Origin: Zymoseptoria tritici IPO323
Taxonomy: Eukaryota; Ascomycota; Dothideomycetes; Mycosphaerellales; Mycosphaerellaceae
Assembly (NCBI RefSeq): GCF_000219625.1
Contig: NC_018204.1
Location: forward strand, 372,001 to 436,000
DNA: 64,000 bases
Direction of reading: 5' to 3'
Below the pieces are notes generated by a model. That model saw only the letters and a list, made by a program, of their open reading frames with translations, ran no database searches and was not told the DNA's origin. Of the stretch, positions 1 to 10,348 are shown one piece after another (position 1 is the first letter of the stretch; each line of letters begins with the position of its first letter). A program made the translations under genes and the position numbers.

Positions 1-680
1 ACCAATCGGTGCCCTTCTGAGCGGCGAGCTTGAAAAGTCTCCGCACCTCGTTGAACCTCGATGGGAATGGGGTGGCGGGTGCCGCCTTGGTGATTCGCGC
101 GGGTGCCGGCGATGTCAGGTGGGTGCGAGAGAAAAGAGGATCTGCTGGGTCCTCGAGGCCGAGAGGCGGAGCTTGCGCGGTGCCTTAGATGGGCTTGTTG
201 GCGACGACATGGTGATTGCAGCTTGCGCGGTGCCTTAGATGGGCTTGTTGGCGACGACATGGTGATTGCCGAGGTGGCGAGGACTCAGGACTGGTCTTGA
301 GGGCGTTGGGATAGCGGACAGTGGGATGCTGTAATGGCTTTTGACAGTGAAAGGCGATGGGGTAGAAGGCGAGGAGTGAACGGCAATGGCGTGCAAGGCA
401 AGGAAGATAAGAACATCCATTACCACGCTGGTCTGATATGGATGTGTCTTCGCAGTGATTTACCCCACGCAGCGTCCTTGTACCCATTCCGATGTTGGCC
501 AGCCTTGAATACCTCTGCGCACGACGTACAAGTCCTCCGCTTCTTCACTCGCGACCGAGAGACTCGATGTCCGCTTCGGCTGACAATATACTCGACTCCA
601 GGAACCCTGGCGAGGCTGTAAGCTCTTGCTGGACCAGCGTGAGATCGTGCCGCCAACTTCCGGAAGTCTACAGACGACCA
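1..680. other. GC-rich stretch, no confident gene
   Basis: Apart from the tandem duplication there are only short overlapping frames. A minus-strand frame at 420-656 has a basic Arg/Ser-rich composition and could be the 3' part of the relic that begins at 1189, but no start, intron or stop arrangement decides it. Confidence 0.4.
171..270. repeat. 50-bp tandem duplication
   Basis: Two adjacent 50-bp units (171-220 and 221-270) differ only at their last base (a versus c). Each begins gcttgcgcggtgcc. The length is not a multiple of three, so it would shift any frame crossing it. I see no convincing coding frame here. Confidence 0.9.
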
Positions 681-1189
681 TTACAGACCAGCTGTCGACT
701 CCTCGGAGACAGTCCGAGTGACAATGCTTTTAAGCGTGATTGCAAGTGGGGTGTCGAGTGCCGTGTGCATGCTTCTGGCATGTAACGTGCCCGGTGCCTG
801 TGCGATGACCTCTTGGGTCCAGAGTCGGAGGAAGTGGTTGACCGCTTCTTGCTCGTTATGCACAATCTTTCTTGCGACGTCGTCCACGTAAGAAGAATGA
901 CCAGCAATGACCACTGCGCAATCAGCCACTCTCCCAATTGATGGCGAAAAGTCGGTTGCCGTACGAGCAGTACCGAGCACGGACAACATCCGGAACTCCG
1001 TCGTACACTTGAGACTTCACCTTCTGATTCACGACAACATTGCTCGACTTGTCTATCAGAGTCCGCAATACAGCAGCGTTGCTTATTCAAATCATCCAGA
1101 GTCACATGTGAGTACACAACATTACGCGGAGACGCAACGCGCACAAGACAAGTATCATTTTCTTCCCGACTTCTCAACTTTTTAGACAA
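681..1189 (-). pseudogene. unrecognised gene remnant in two frames
   Basis: Two overlapping minus-strand frames look protein-like in sequence. The first starts at an ATG at 1189 (MSKKLRSREENDTC) and is convincing down to about 970. The second is convincing from about 989 to 681 (it contains DDVARKIVHNEQEAVNHFLR). No standard intron joins them cleanly, so I read a frame change near 970-1000. There are several Cys residues in the first part but no domain I recognise. It could also be two short chance frames. Confidence 0.3.
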
Positions 1190-1872
1190 TCACTACTTCC
1201 ACCACCTCTTCCCGTCGCTCGCAGACCGAAAAAATGGCTTCTCCAGAGCCGTCGGCGGCGAGCAAGAGGCCCCACCACACCACATCTGGAACTTGCGGTT
1301 CTCAAGCTCCCGAGCGCAAGGTATGTCTGAACAACCCACCAATCACTTTTCTGGGGGGAACGGCCTTGGGTTGCTCGAATATCGTATAAGCGCAGGCGCG
1401 AGAGCTGGAGAGTAGGTTTTGTCGTGTGTGGGAAGGATGAAGTTGCCGGCTGTCAGCTGCCTGATGAGAGTCCTCGACGTGATGAGAGCCTCCACCCGTG
1501 CTTATTTCCATTGCAGCTCTTCGCCTCCAAGTCAGTGATCATCCAGCCTAGGATCGATCGATCCTACCCATTCACTACCCACCGGGCACAGCCAAGTTCG
1601 AAGCCAGTCGACAGCATGAGGCAGTGAAATGGGAAGCGGCGAATCCTCGAAACCCTGGCGATGTAACGGTACATTTGTCTGCTCTACCCGAAACAAGGAA
1701 GACAAACATCAAACATTGTCGTTTTCTACGTTTGTCTCCCGTCCCCTGTACAAGACACGCAAACATTGAACAATGCCGCCCCAAATTCATCTATCCCTTT
1801 TAACATGACACTTCTCTCGCTCCCTCTTGCTTCATCCTATCCCCAGCACGATTCCATATCCGTTGTCACATC
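1190..1872. other. intergenic stretch upstream of the zinc-ribbon gene
   Basis: No frame longer than about 70 codons and none that looks coding. It would hold the promoter of the plus-strand gene at 1873; I see no clear TATA or CAAT arrangement. Confidence 0.4.
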
Positions 1873-2453
1873 ATGTCGAAACCAACAGCGTCATCATCAG
1901 GCTCCGATGCCGTCGATGAGGACTCCAAGCTCTGTCCCAAATGCAACTTGGTACAGCCGACGAGTCTGTTTGAGACTCTCTCCAAAAGCCGGAAGGCGAA
2001 CAAGTACTGTCGAGATTGTCAACGTAACTGCGCCCCTTTTACTCCTCATGACGCATGCCCTGCACACGATACGAGTCGAGCTAATTCTTCTCATTGTTAT
2101 TAGCAGCTCCCTCTTCTCGCCGCGTGAGCCGAGACCTGGCTCCGGCTCCTCCTTCACTTCGACATCGCGACCGCTTCGGCGGCGCGCCCGACAACATCCC
2201 AGACGATTTCGTCGACCCGCCGACTGGATGGGATGTCTCGAACATAAGCGTCCGCATCACCGAATTGGTGACGATGGTCTGCGCCCGCACCGCCCTGTGG
2301 GTGACGATGGTCTGCGTCCGCACCGCTGAATGGGTGACGATTCAGATGGGGGAGGACGACGCAGGCGACATGATGGAGATGCTTCAGCATGAGTGGCAGT
2401 GGTATGTGCTCGTGTTGGTCGCAGCGGTGGTCATGGTACTTGTTTGGGGTTGA
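1873..2453 (+). CDS. small Cys4 zinc-ribbon protein, one intron
   Basis: An ATG at 1873 opens exon 1 (1873-2023). An 80-nt intron (2024-2103) has donor GTAACT, a GCTAAT branch-like site and acceptor TTATTAG. Exon 2 (2104-2453) continues in phase to TGA, giving 166 residues. Residues about 20-50 hold CPKC followed after about 25 residues by CRDC, a four-cysteine zinc ribbon. The spacing and the Phe between the pairs resemble the fungal Stc1-type zinc-ribbon fold, which is my inference. The middle is Pro/Asp-rich. Two 11-residue repeats of VTMVCARTALW type follow, and the C-terminus ends in a hydrophobic stretch (VLVLVAAVVMVLVWG) that could be a tail anchor or a frame artefact. It has no in-frame nonsense codon, unlike many neighbours. 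Confidence 0.5.
2265..2330 (+). repeat. 33-bp tandem repeat inside exon 2
   Basis: Units 2265-2297 and 2298-2330 are near identical and in frame, encoding two 11-residue copies (VTMVCARTALW, VTMVCVRTAEW), with a partial third start after them. The unit length preserves the frame. Confidence 0.85.
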
Positions 2454-2513
2454 GATCGAGACGGAACGATGGTCAAGCAAGTCTCAGAGTGGTCTTGCAA
2501 TCAATGAAAGCTT

Positions 2514-3002
2514 TCATGTACCAAAGTATGGATCCCACCAACACAATGCAATGATTAATTGCTCCGTTGCTGCACAACCTGTGAAAGGTTCTTCGGCCTG
2601 AATATGATTAACAAGTCGACTGCATAAGTGAAGAATCTGCCCATCTCGGTCCACGTACGGTCGCCGACTTTGAAGATCGACCAAGTCGGGTCTCAGAAGC
2701 AGACCCCTGGAGTTGTTGAAGCCGCTCTGCTCGAAAGGGTGAGCAGCAGGCTTTGACATGCTTTTGGTATGCCTTGAAACCTCGATAGCGAGGGCTGAGC
2801 GGTCACCGAGGGGTCCCAGAGAGCTTGCAACGTCTTGACTGCACTTGCAGCTGTCGATGATACGAAGTCGTCTAAGCGAATATGGGGCTGTCATTACAAG
2901 GCGACCGTCATCGCGAATAACATCGTAGCTTGCCTCGCGACTTTCCTCGTAGGTGTCCAATTCTTTGCCTTTGATTGACAAGCTCTGACCGGAGGAACTC
3001 AC
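2514..3002 (-). CDS. unrecognised 162-residue protein
   Basis: An uninterrupted minus-strand frame runs from an ATG at 3002 to the stop at 2514. The start reads MSSSGQSLSIKGKELDTYEE and the whole length has balanced composition without low-complexity runs. It has no signal peptide, no membrane segment and no motif I recognise. Seven Cys residues are scattered without an obvious pattern. It converges on the plus-strand zinc-ribbon gene. It could be an exon of a larger gene, because the C-terminal third is less protein-like. Confidence 0.35.
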   Translation of the reverse strand: MSSSGQSLSIKGKELDTYEESREASYDVIRDDGRLVMTAPYSLRRLRIIDSCKCSQDVASSLGPLGDRSALAIEVSRHTKSMSKPAAHPFEQSGFNNSRGLLLRPDLVDLQSRRPYVDRDGQILHLCSRLVNHIQAEEPFTGCAATEQLIIALCWWDPYFGT

Positions 3003-3342
3003 TCTCTCAATCGACCTCGACCTAATACCTGCAGTCCCGGCATAACAGCTCCGATTCCAAAGACAGCCCTTTCCTGATGCCCGTTTGAGTTTGGAGGTAC
3101 TTCAGCTTTGGTTTCAAAAGTCCGTGCGTTTCTGACGACAGCGAGAAGGAAGACGTCGTCTTACCTGCACTTCTGTCGTCGGCTTGCTTGTACGATTTGC
3201 ACCAGCCTGTAGAAGGTGATCGACGTCTCCTTGCGGCTCCGAATCCGCACGATCGCGATCAACACACACAGTTTCCATCTCAACTCGGCAAATGCTGCGA
3301 GGTCGCACCAGCCTCGAGGCCGTCGATTCGGTTCTGCAGCCT

Positions 3343-3779
3343 TCACAGTGCGCGGTCGTGATCAACACGCATGTCTTCCATCTTATCCTGATGTTGTGAA
3401 GTTAGGTCCACCGTCTCGGAATCCGTCTTGCCCTCCCAAGTCTTCCGTGCTTCCTGCTTGGGAGTAGCTCGGACAGCTGGTTGGAAAGATGCATTCCTCT
3501 TCTCGAACAAAGCACGAACTTTGGCTTCCTCCACCGCGTTCTCTCGCACAGCTCGTTCGGCGTACGCATCCTCGAGATAAGCACGATCCCGAGCGACCTT
3601 GGACGCCGTCGCTTCCGCCGCAGCCCTTTTCTCTGCAGCCTTTTGCTCCGCAGCCTCCTTCCTCACCACCTCCCTTACCGCCATTGCCTTCTCCACAGCC
3701 TTCTTCTCCGCCGCCTTCTCCTCCGGCGCCTTCTTCTCCGCCCTTGCATAGCCTGCTTCCCCTTAATCCAAGCCTGCAT
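3343..3779 (-). pseudogene. Ala/Glu/Lys-rich coiled-coil protein, frameshifted
   Basis: From about 3753 down to 3343 one minus-strand frame is dominated by Ala, Glu, Lys and Arg in heptad-like spacing (EKAAEKKAVEKAMAVREVV and more), a long helical coiled coil of about 130 residues with a polar C-terminus ending at TGA. An ATG at 3779 (MQAWIKGKQAMQG) sits in another frame and runs straight into the coiled coil if one base is gained or lost near 3745. In the coiled-coil frame the upstream codon is TAA. I therefore call it a disabled or mis-sequenced gene. The opposite strand reads as Pro/Ser-rich, which is only the shadow of the helix codons. Confidence 0.4.
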
Positions 3780-4009
3780 TTCAATTCGTTAAAACCTGCG
3801 CATACTCCTTCTCAACCTCCCTGTTCTCGTCCTGCTCACGGTCGTCCTTCCCGTCCCCGTTTCCCTCGTTGCACTAGTCAAGGAGGACATCCGCTTCGTG
3901 GTCGGAGCTTGAGCGCGTATTTGCCGAGTCGGGCGCGCGCGCGTTTGCGGGCTAGGAGTTTGTCGATTGTAACATTGGTCTTGCCAAATGCTCGTGGAAT
4001 GATGAATGG

Positions 4010-5490
4010 TTATGAGGGACAGTGAGTATCTTTCTTCGGGTGGATGACCCCCATATCAATCTCCACACTCTCTACACACGCCTGTAAGCAGGGGCGCAGA
4101 CTGCAGAGCTGGTAGATCAGTATCAGAGGAGGGAGTCGGATCTTGGACTTCTTGACCACCGGAACGGTCTTCATCTTTCTGGTCCTGTTAACCTTCCTCT
4201 CCGCGGTGTTCTCGAAAAAGTCAGGCTTGGGTCGAGCCCAGGCGTGAAACTTCGGCTCCAGAGCAGCGGCCTTCTTCTTGAGCGCCTCGGTGGCCGAGTG
4301 GACCTTGAACCAGGACTTGAAGTTGGGGTTGGCGGCGGCATGCTGGAAGGAGGCCTCTTAGTAACTCGTCACATCTATCGAGTCGCCAGTGTACTAGGGA
4401 AAACTTCTTGTCGGCGACGACCGAGGCGAAGAACTTGACCGGCACGCGATTGACAATGAACTGCTCATTAACACCATGGACCATCAAGTCGTTGTTCGAG
4501 ACGGAGAAGGATTAGCCTTGAGGTTGAGTTAGGAGGCCCTATCTCCAATTATCCCCTTCGTATGCAGCCGAATCTAAGATGTTATATCTTAGCTTCGCTG
4601 CCGAAGGGTCTAAGGACAAGCCGGTTACTTCGGACGTTTTGTTCTTACGATTTTTAAACCCTTGTTTTCGATAATGCGACACTTCGTAGAGGGTAAGATA
4701 CGCTATGCAAGAACGATCCTAGTATCGCTTTTATCGAAATGCGTTATCTTCGTACTTTTCTAGCCTCGGAGGGCAAATCGAGCATTCGAAGACCTTGTCT
4801 CCTACCCGTAAAAAGGGATTAGAATCGATAGATACATACAAGGTATACATCTCCGGAACAGCTTTTCTTTATTTAGCCGCATCTGTTATATTTAAAAAGT
4901 TGTTCGCGATAAACCTCGAAATTCGGGCTTTTTCGTAAGACTAAAACAGCCGAAACGAGCGGTTTATCCTTAGCTGCTCTAAACTAAAGCTGTAGACCCT
5001 AAAATTAGAATATAAACCTCAGGCACACACTTTAGTCTTTACGAGCGGTAAGAAGGAGCTAGTAGGAGGCCGCGGCTGCGGCCGCGGCTTCTGGACCATG
5101 CGGAGTCATCCGATGAGGACAAGTAACGCAGCGACTACCCGCCAACCCAGCGAAATGCCCCTCTCCTCCCGTGGTTCGTCTCGTTTGGGCCTCATGGCCA
5201 GTCGGGAGACGTACCGCGTATCTCTCTCGAGGAAATTCAGCTCTAAGAGCGCGGCACGACAATAGGCGGTGAACGCAGTTGAGCATATGCTCTCGGAGCT
5301 GGAGTTGGAGGTCGAGGAGACTATGACGCTTCGCTGTCGTATGGCGGTTGCGGTGATGATCCTGAGGAGGAGGAGGCGGTGGTGGTGGGGGTGATAGTCC
5401 TAGGATCGCGGCGTGGATGTCTACTTCTTCTGCGTCTGCTGCTTCGGAAGGATAGGTAATGAGTGTGTATTTGACATTTCCTTGCATCAT
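4010..5490 (-). pseudogene. unrecognised gene split by a 524-bp insertion
   Basis: The upstream part starts at ATG 5490 (MMQGNVKYTLITYPSEAADA), has a run of nine prolines and a poly-Ala tract, and reaches the insertion at 5063. Below the insertion the frame resumes at about 4530 and reads through NDLMVHGVNEQFIVNRVPVK, then a Lys/Ala-rich stretch (HSATEALKKKAAALEPKFHA) and a basic tail to TAA at 4010-4012. One TAA near the insertion and a TAA and TAG near 4370-4400 are each one C-to-T from a Gln codon, and at least one frame change is needed. I recognise no domain. The gene body below the insertion is more convincing than the segment between 5370 and 5070. Confidence 0.4.
4539..5062. mobile_element. 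AT-rich 524-bp insertion with 9-bp target duplication
   Basis: A sharp drop in GC separates this block from its flanks. The 9-bp word taggaggcc lies immediately outside both ends (4530-4538 and 5063-5071). The ends are weakly inverted (ctatctcc on the left, ctagctcc when the right end is read in reverse complement, offset by one base). No frame is open for long and TAG/CTA words are frequent. A 9-bp duplication is typical of Mutator-like elements, so a non-autonomous or truncated MULE-type element is my inference. Confidence 0.5.
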
Positions 5491-5789
5491 TGAGCTCGCA
5501 GAGTCTCGCCTCGGTCACACGGCATGCGTCGCTTTCCATGACTGAACATCAATCAATCAAGGGTCAGGAAAACGGAAATGTCAATCGACAAAGGTAGAGT
5601 GGTTCTACTTGGCCCATGAAGTTTTGTGCACCAATGCAAAAGAAGAATTTTCAATCACAATGCGACGGAGCAGTCTTCTCTTGATGATGGATGATGAATA
5701 TGATGATGATGCAGCATACTTTACCAGAGAGAGATTGAGTACATGGATGTATATGAATACTGATCAAGGTATGTGGCAATGAAGCCACG

Positions 5790-6782
5790 CTAAGGTATCT
5801 CCGAGTAATTCATGTTCGAGACAGCCGCGTTGGCGTGAGGAGGGGAAGACTGCCGGCATGTCCCGAGGGAGAGTCCGAGCATGAGAATGCTGAGCAAGAC
5901 GTAGGCGATGAAGGGTATTGCAGCAGACGGGTTGGTGGTAGGTGGTAGTGGTTGTCGAGGCTGTCTTTGGAAGATGTGGCATCGGTCTGCAATTTGGCAT
6001 TGGCGAATTGCAGCTGCTTTGCAGCGTCCAAGCTGCTCTGCAAGTTGAGCTCGGATCTCTCGCCCAACGACTGCTACTGTTGCAAGGCCGTGGCGAGTTC
6101 TTGCCGCGCTAAAGTCAACTCGAAAGCCAGTCGATTCTTTTCCAGTTCCAGAGCCGGATTCTCAAGCTCCCGGACCAATAGTGACTTGCTCACGGATGCG
6201 AGTTCGGCTTTCTGCTGCACCGCGGAGCCGACTTCCTGTGACTGACAGTCGATATCGATCCTGCTGTAGCGTAGCAAGCCGATCTTGGGCGGCACTGAGC
6301 TTCTCCCGTACGGAATCGAGTTCGGTCAGGGCACCATTGCACTATTGCCTCGCGACAGTGCCCGTGCGGTCTGTTACTCGCAAGGCGTCTTCCTTTTGTT
6401 TCAGCTCGACGAGGAAGCGCCGACTTTGCGCCTGACGTTGCCTCCGCATCAGTCCGCACAAGCCGTTCGACTCCAACACCTTCTCCCGGAGTGCGTCGGC
6501 TTCCCGAGTCTTGATGCTGGCTTCCTAACGCGCAATAATCTTCCCACCCTTCTGAGCCCGGATCCTATCTCGCTAGACAGTCGTTGTATCCTCCAGAATA
6601 TCGACGGTGGGACAAGAACTCGTACGAGCATGCTCTTGCAAGGTTTCGGGGTAGTCGGGTCGGATTACTCTGGCCGGCACATGACGGCAAGACCGGGTCA
6701 CAGGCCGTGTCGCTGAAGATGTCGTAGGGGTAGTATAGGGAAGGAATGGGGTAGGTAGAGGAGATCTGAGTGGGATGGACAA
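5790..6782 (-). pseudogene. long coiled-coil protein with C-terminal membrane anchor, four TAG codons
   Basis: From ATG 6782 (MSIPLRSPLPTPFLPYTT) a Pro/Thr-rich head leads into a long Glu/Gln/Lys/Leu-rich coiled coil (EADALREKVLESNG, ALTELDSVREKLSAAQDRL, ELENPALELEKNRLAFELTL). It ends in a hydrophobic segment (AAIPFIAYVLLSILMLGLSL) and a stop at 5790. The frame is broken by TAG at 6573-6575, 6525-6527, 6342-6344 and 6074-6076, each where Gln (CAG) fits, and by two frame changes near 6240 and 5970. Intact CAG and CAA codons remain between them. About 330 residues when read through. A membrane-tethered coiled-coil role is inference; the gene cannot make full-length protein under the standard code. 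Confidence 0.5.
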
Positions 6783-7155
6783 TAGATGTGTTACCTGAAC
6801 TGTAAAGCAGAGTCCCTACGCCCGATCTCAGAAGTGATTGAGGCACACATTAGTATTTCGACCTTGCCGTGGCAAAAGCGGAACGCTGCACGTTTTCCTT
6901 GCGTGCACACGCAGCCTCCCTCTTTCCGACAGTCCTCTCCGTCCTTTTCCGGCAAACCCGTTCTTGAAGCCTGAGGACATTTCGACAGTGCCAATCCTCG
7001 ATGATCGCCGCGATGAAATGCTTCATCACTGCAGATTCGATCGGCAGTATCTAGACTGGCTTTGACGGACCATGGCGGAACGATAAATCGCTGTGCGGGA
7101 ATGGGAGACCGATCGCGGAGCAACAGGACATCAGGAGACGATGACGAGTTGGAGG

Positions 7156-7498
7156 CGAAGTGTCTACAAGGAGAACAACAGGATAGAACAATCCGGCTAA
7201 TTGTCTACGGGTAAAAGTAATTACTTCCGCGTAGATTAAATCCCGGCATAGATATCCGGACAAGCGAGCCGAAGTTGCGACATAGCGAGGCGACGAGCGT
7301 TAGCAACGAGGGAAGTAAGTACTAGACCGAGCCTAAAGCGAGGTCGTACGTACAATACCCGAGCGCGTAAGGTATAGGCTCGTTTGAAAGGTTAGCAAAA
7401 CTATTTAGGCGCCGCAGGCTCTATTATAAAGGCTGGTTTTGGTAGGAGTAGCAGTTAGCCGGATGTTCTTTCATTTTGTTCTCCTTGTAGACACTTCG
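7156..7498. mobile_element. 343-bp miniature inverted-repeat element, 8-bp duplication
   Basis: The terminal inverted repeats begin cgaagtgtctacaaggag and match for about 23 bp, then continue as a weaker match into ccggctaa. The 8-bp word gttggagg flanks both ends (7148-7155, 7499-7506). It has no coding capacity. The 8-bp duplication fits the hAT superfamily. The inside holds a GC-rich core (7260-7425) shared with the element at 22836-26665. Confidence 0.8.
7260..7425 (+). repeat. shared core, copy 1 (acaagcgagccgaag...)
   Basis: This block aligns with 22921-23109 over acaagcgagccgaagttg, gaacgagggaagtaagtact-type words, acgatacccgagcgcgtaag-type words and aactatttggc...gaggctcta. The flanks of the two cores, including the terminal inverted repeats, are unrelated. 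Confidence 0.8.
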
Positions 7499-7578
7499 GT
7501 TGGAGGAGAGACTCTGGATCTGGATGTCAAAACCAGAGAATCTTTCATTGATGCCTGAGGCAGGTAATAGAACAACTA

Positions 7579-8287
7579 CTCAGAATTCTCGCCCTTGAGC
7601 TCATCGAAGCACTCCTCGTCACGATCATCGCGCCGACGCCCTCCACCGGCCTGAATTGCCGCCATCGTCCGATGCGAATGGATCACGACGAATGCGGATG
7701 TCTGCCTGCCAGCCGAGGAGGAAAAAGAGCTGTAGCAGAAGAAAATTGCTCGCTGGGTCCATGGACGAAGCAGACCTTGAAGCAATGACACCTATCGATC
7801 GTCGTGGCAGGAGTCGTGTAACCGCAGACCGGTCGGCTGGCATGTCACCTGAAGAATTGAGAGGTGGAGATGAGGAGGAGAAAACACGATGAGGAGGAGC
7901 AGAAGAGCAAAGACGCCGGATACTCCGCTATGAGTCAAGACAGCCTCGAATGTGTACGGCATCTGTTTGTCTACTGCCTCTCACCGGGTTCACACACACG
8001 AAGGGCGGATGGTGAGTATCAAATGGAAGCTTCACACGCTTCGCTTCTCTCTCGATGAGTCCTGTCACAACCCGCACTTCCGCCGCTGACATCCTTTTGC
8101 GCCTCAGCGATTTGCTACATATCGCATCGCCGCCCACGACGACCTGTCACACATCGATCGCACTGCCTACTGGTCTCAACCCACAACGACGTCACCCCAC
8201 GTTCGCCCCAGGCCACACTTCGACTTCCAATCAAGCCCTGTTCTCTCGACTCCGCGCCGCAACCTGCGAAGCGAAGCCCATGGCGCC
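7579..8287. other. GC-rich stretch with short competing frames
   Basis: A minus-strand frame ending at 7576 (RRDDRDEECFDELKGENSE) and another at 7625-7843 with a hydrophobic run (NFLLLQLFFLLGW) look partly protein-like, but neither has a supported start or a clean neighbour. The plus strand at 8055-8552 is a shadow of the relic that follows. Confidence 0.3.
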
Positions 8288-9403
8288 ATGGCCATCATTT
8301 GCGCACAATGCCAATCTAGCATGTCGGTATCCATTTCTGGAGGTCATCAGTCGACGTTGCCGAAATTACTCATCGAGGGAGGGAGTCCTGAAAGTGCGCC
8401 TCAAGCCATGTAGCCCAAGACCAAGCAGCAGCAACCGCAACAAGCTCAGAAGGCTACTAAACCGCGCAAGAACAGACTGCTGTCCAATCTTATCAGCACT
8501 GGAAGGAAGCTCACATCCAGTGTGTTCGCACCAGAGCTCTACCACGGAGTGAGCGGAGTCTACGGACCACGAGACAAAATCCACTTCCTGCAGTCTTGGT
8601 GGACGATCCCGCCGAGATGATCCACCAAACTTGCACGAATTCATCAACATTCTCCACGCCATCGCAACGGTCATTCATGGTTCAAGAATCGTGAACAGCG
8701 TCGGTATGTGCAGCAACATCACTCGACTGCACCTCGAACTAAGCAGCAACCATTTCTTTCGCTTTTCGGAGAGCGATGTCCTCACCTAGCCTGACTCCTC
8801 CGGCGTCGGGACGCATCCTCATCTCTCGAATTTCTTGAGGGACCGAGCAACCGAAGACATTAACATCCCTTCAACCGCCATCTTTGCCGCGGAGATGGAC
8901 CAGTGAAGAGCATACACAAGGCATATATGCGTGTTCGCACCATCGCCCAGTGCCTTTCTCAGACCATCGGCCGGATTATCCAGTATATCTTCGACGTGAG
9001 ACCATTCTACCCACATTGCTTTTGGTCTGCACCTCGCCAGACTCGCAGTCAAGCACCCGCAAAAGCCCTGCCAATGCCCAAGACCAACACCATCAGGCCC
9101 CTGCCCAAGCCTAGAGTGTACACCTAAATCCCGAAGACGAATCCAACAGCCTCCAAGATCACGAAGAAGTATGCGCCCAAGAAATCGCAGCGCAAAGGTG
9201 TGAGACAGACTTAGCGCAAGGGAATCGTGGACTTGGTTGTTGAGTGCCATGTTGTACTCGCTCGGGGAGGAGAGATTGTCATGAAAGCTGTTCAATTTGC
9301 GCTGCAATCAGACAGTCTTCGTCGAAGAAGGAGAAGGAGAAGGTGGCGACGAATGCGCGGACTTAGATTGCTGCAGGCCGTAGAGATTCGATCTTCAAGT
9401 TGA
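8288..9403 (+). pseudogene. unrecognised relic gene with stops and frame changes
   Basis: From ATG 8288 (MAIICAQCQSSMSVSISGG) a convincing frame passes one TAG, then LLSNLISTGRKLTSSVFAPE, to about 8590. It continues in other frames as NLHEFINILHAIATVIHGS (to about 8705), SNFLRDRATEDINIPSTAIF (8770-8905) and IHKAYMRVRTIAQCLSQTIG (8905-9125), then past a TAA and a TAG to a basic Arg tail and TGA at 9401. Stops fall where Gln fits. At least three frame changes are needed. A CxxC near the N-terminus (CAQC) is the only motif. No function can be assigned. Confidence 0.4.
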
Positions 9404-9556
9404 CTTTGACGGTGCGTCTTGATTTTTGTATCTGCAAATGAGAGAGCCGTATAGTACGCTGAAACGCCTGACAATCAAGAGCTTCTACTCTGACATTCAT
9501 CTCACAGCGCTAGATCGGTAAGAGCCTGTCTAGCGACCAGTCCTGCTGATCGAATC

Positions 9557-9880
9557 ATGACCAAACCACGGATCAGCTCACTCAGCTTCAACCACGGAAC
9601 GGCAGAGATAACTTTATTTGCTCTCAGTGCATTTCATCTTACCACCAACTCACTTCCACTCGGCAAATCCGGGGTGGAAAAGCTCACCTGGGAAATTAGT
9701 GCATTCCGGTACGATTTCAACCTCACCCTGGGGCAGCACAATGTCTCCGACCCCGACTATCCAATATTGAAGTGCCAGACGTGAACGAGTCGAACACGCC
9801 CAGCGCCGCCGTCTGGCACGCATACCCGAACTTCTCCGCAGCGCAGGACAAAGCTGATCACTCCAAGAAGTGTTGCTAGC
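9557..9880 (+). pseudogene. unrecognised remnant, frameshifted
   Basis: A frame from ATG 9557 (MTKPRISSLSFNHGTAEITL) is protein-like to about 9770. It hands over, one base out of phase, to a frame reading PDVNESNTPSAAVWHAYPNF and ending in TAG near 9880. Glu-rich sequence follows. There is no domain. Confidence 0.3.
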
Positions 9881-10045
9881 AGAGGAGGAGGAGGAGGAGC
9901 ATTGCGGGTTGACTACATCGTCCGTGCCTGACGATCCCGTTCTGGCCAGGTCCTCGGCGTTTCGACGCAGAGTGAAAGAGAGAGAACAGAACGGAGTCGA
10001 TACATTGCTCCGTTATCTTTTCCTCTGCTCTTCGCCAAAGAAGCC

Positions 10046-10348
10046 GTGCCACCGACCACGGAACTGTACAAACTGAAGACTAAAGAATTCGACTCCTGCG
10101 GACGGTCAACTTATCAGGTTCTTGCCAGAGGCTGTGGAGCATGCTTTCACGGCAGAGCTCTAGACTACAGGAGTGACTTATCCAAATACATCTGCGCAGG
10201 AGCAAGGACTGACTTACCCGAATACATCTGCGCAGGAGCAAGGACTAGTCTTGAAGTATTGTCTCTCCCGAAACGCGAAATGTCCAAGCAAGGGATGGCG
10301 ACAAAAACCGCGACCCGACTGCATGACGCAGGAGAAGTGATGAAGTAG
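10046..10348 (+). CDS. 100-codon open frame with a duplicated 12-residue motif
   Basis: The frame is open from 10046 to the stop at 10348 and is protein-like in composition (CGRSTYQVLARGCGACFHGR). It lacks a supported ATG at its 5' end, so it may be an exon or remnant. Two consecutive 12-residue units, DLSKYICAGART and DLPEYICAGART, are encoded by a 36-bp tandem repeat. Cys residues are frequent (five in the first 70). Function unknown. Confidence 0.3.
   Translation: MPPTTELYKLKTKEFDSCGRSTYQVLARGCGACFHGRALDYRSDLSKYICAGARTDLPEYICAGARTSLEVLSLPKREMSKQGMATKTATRLHDAGEVMK
10175..10246 (+). repeat. 36-bp in-frame tandem repeat
   Basis: Units 10175-10210 and 10211-10246 differ at three positions (atccaa versus acccga) and keep the frame of the surrounding open frame. 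Confidence 0.9.

Larger units (their letters stand above)
6791..7578 (-). pseudogene. unrecognised frame interrupted by a miniature element
   Basis: Below the element a minus-strand frame is open from 7147 to 6791 (CSDEAFHRGDHRGLALSKCP and EDCRKEGGCVCTQGKRAAF), ending in TGA. Above the element the same frame stays open from 7507 to about 7578 (INERFSGFDIQIQS). Ignoring the element and one copy of the 8-bp duplication gives about 145 open codons. Upstream it meets a TGA one change from CGA. The Cys residues cluster (DCRKEGGCVC), but I recognise no domain. Confidence 0.35.

Noticed and set aside
1766..2329. 187-codon plus-strand frame overlapping the zinc-ribbon gene
   Set aside because: It is the other reading of the same exons and reads through the intron; the spliced frame has a proper start, intron signals and Cys motif.
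3489..4025. Plus-strand Pro/Ser-rich 178-codon frame
   Set aside because: It is the mirror of the Ala/Glu/Lys coiled-coil codons on the minus strand, which make the more plausible protein.
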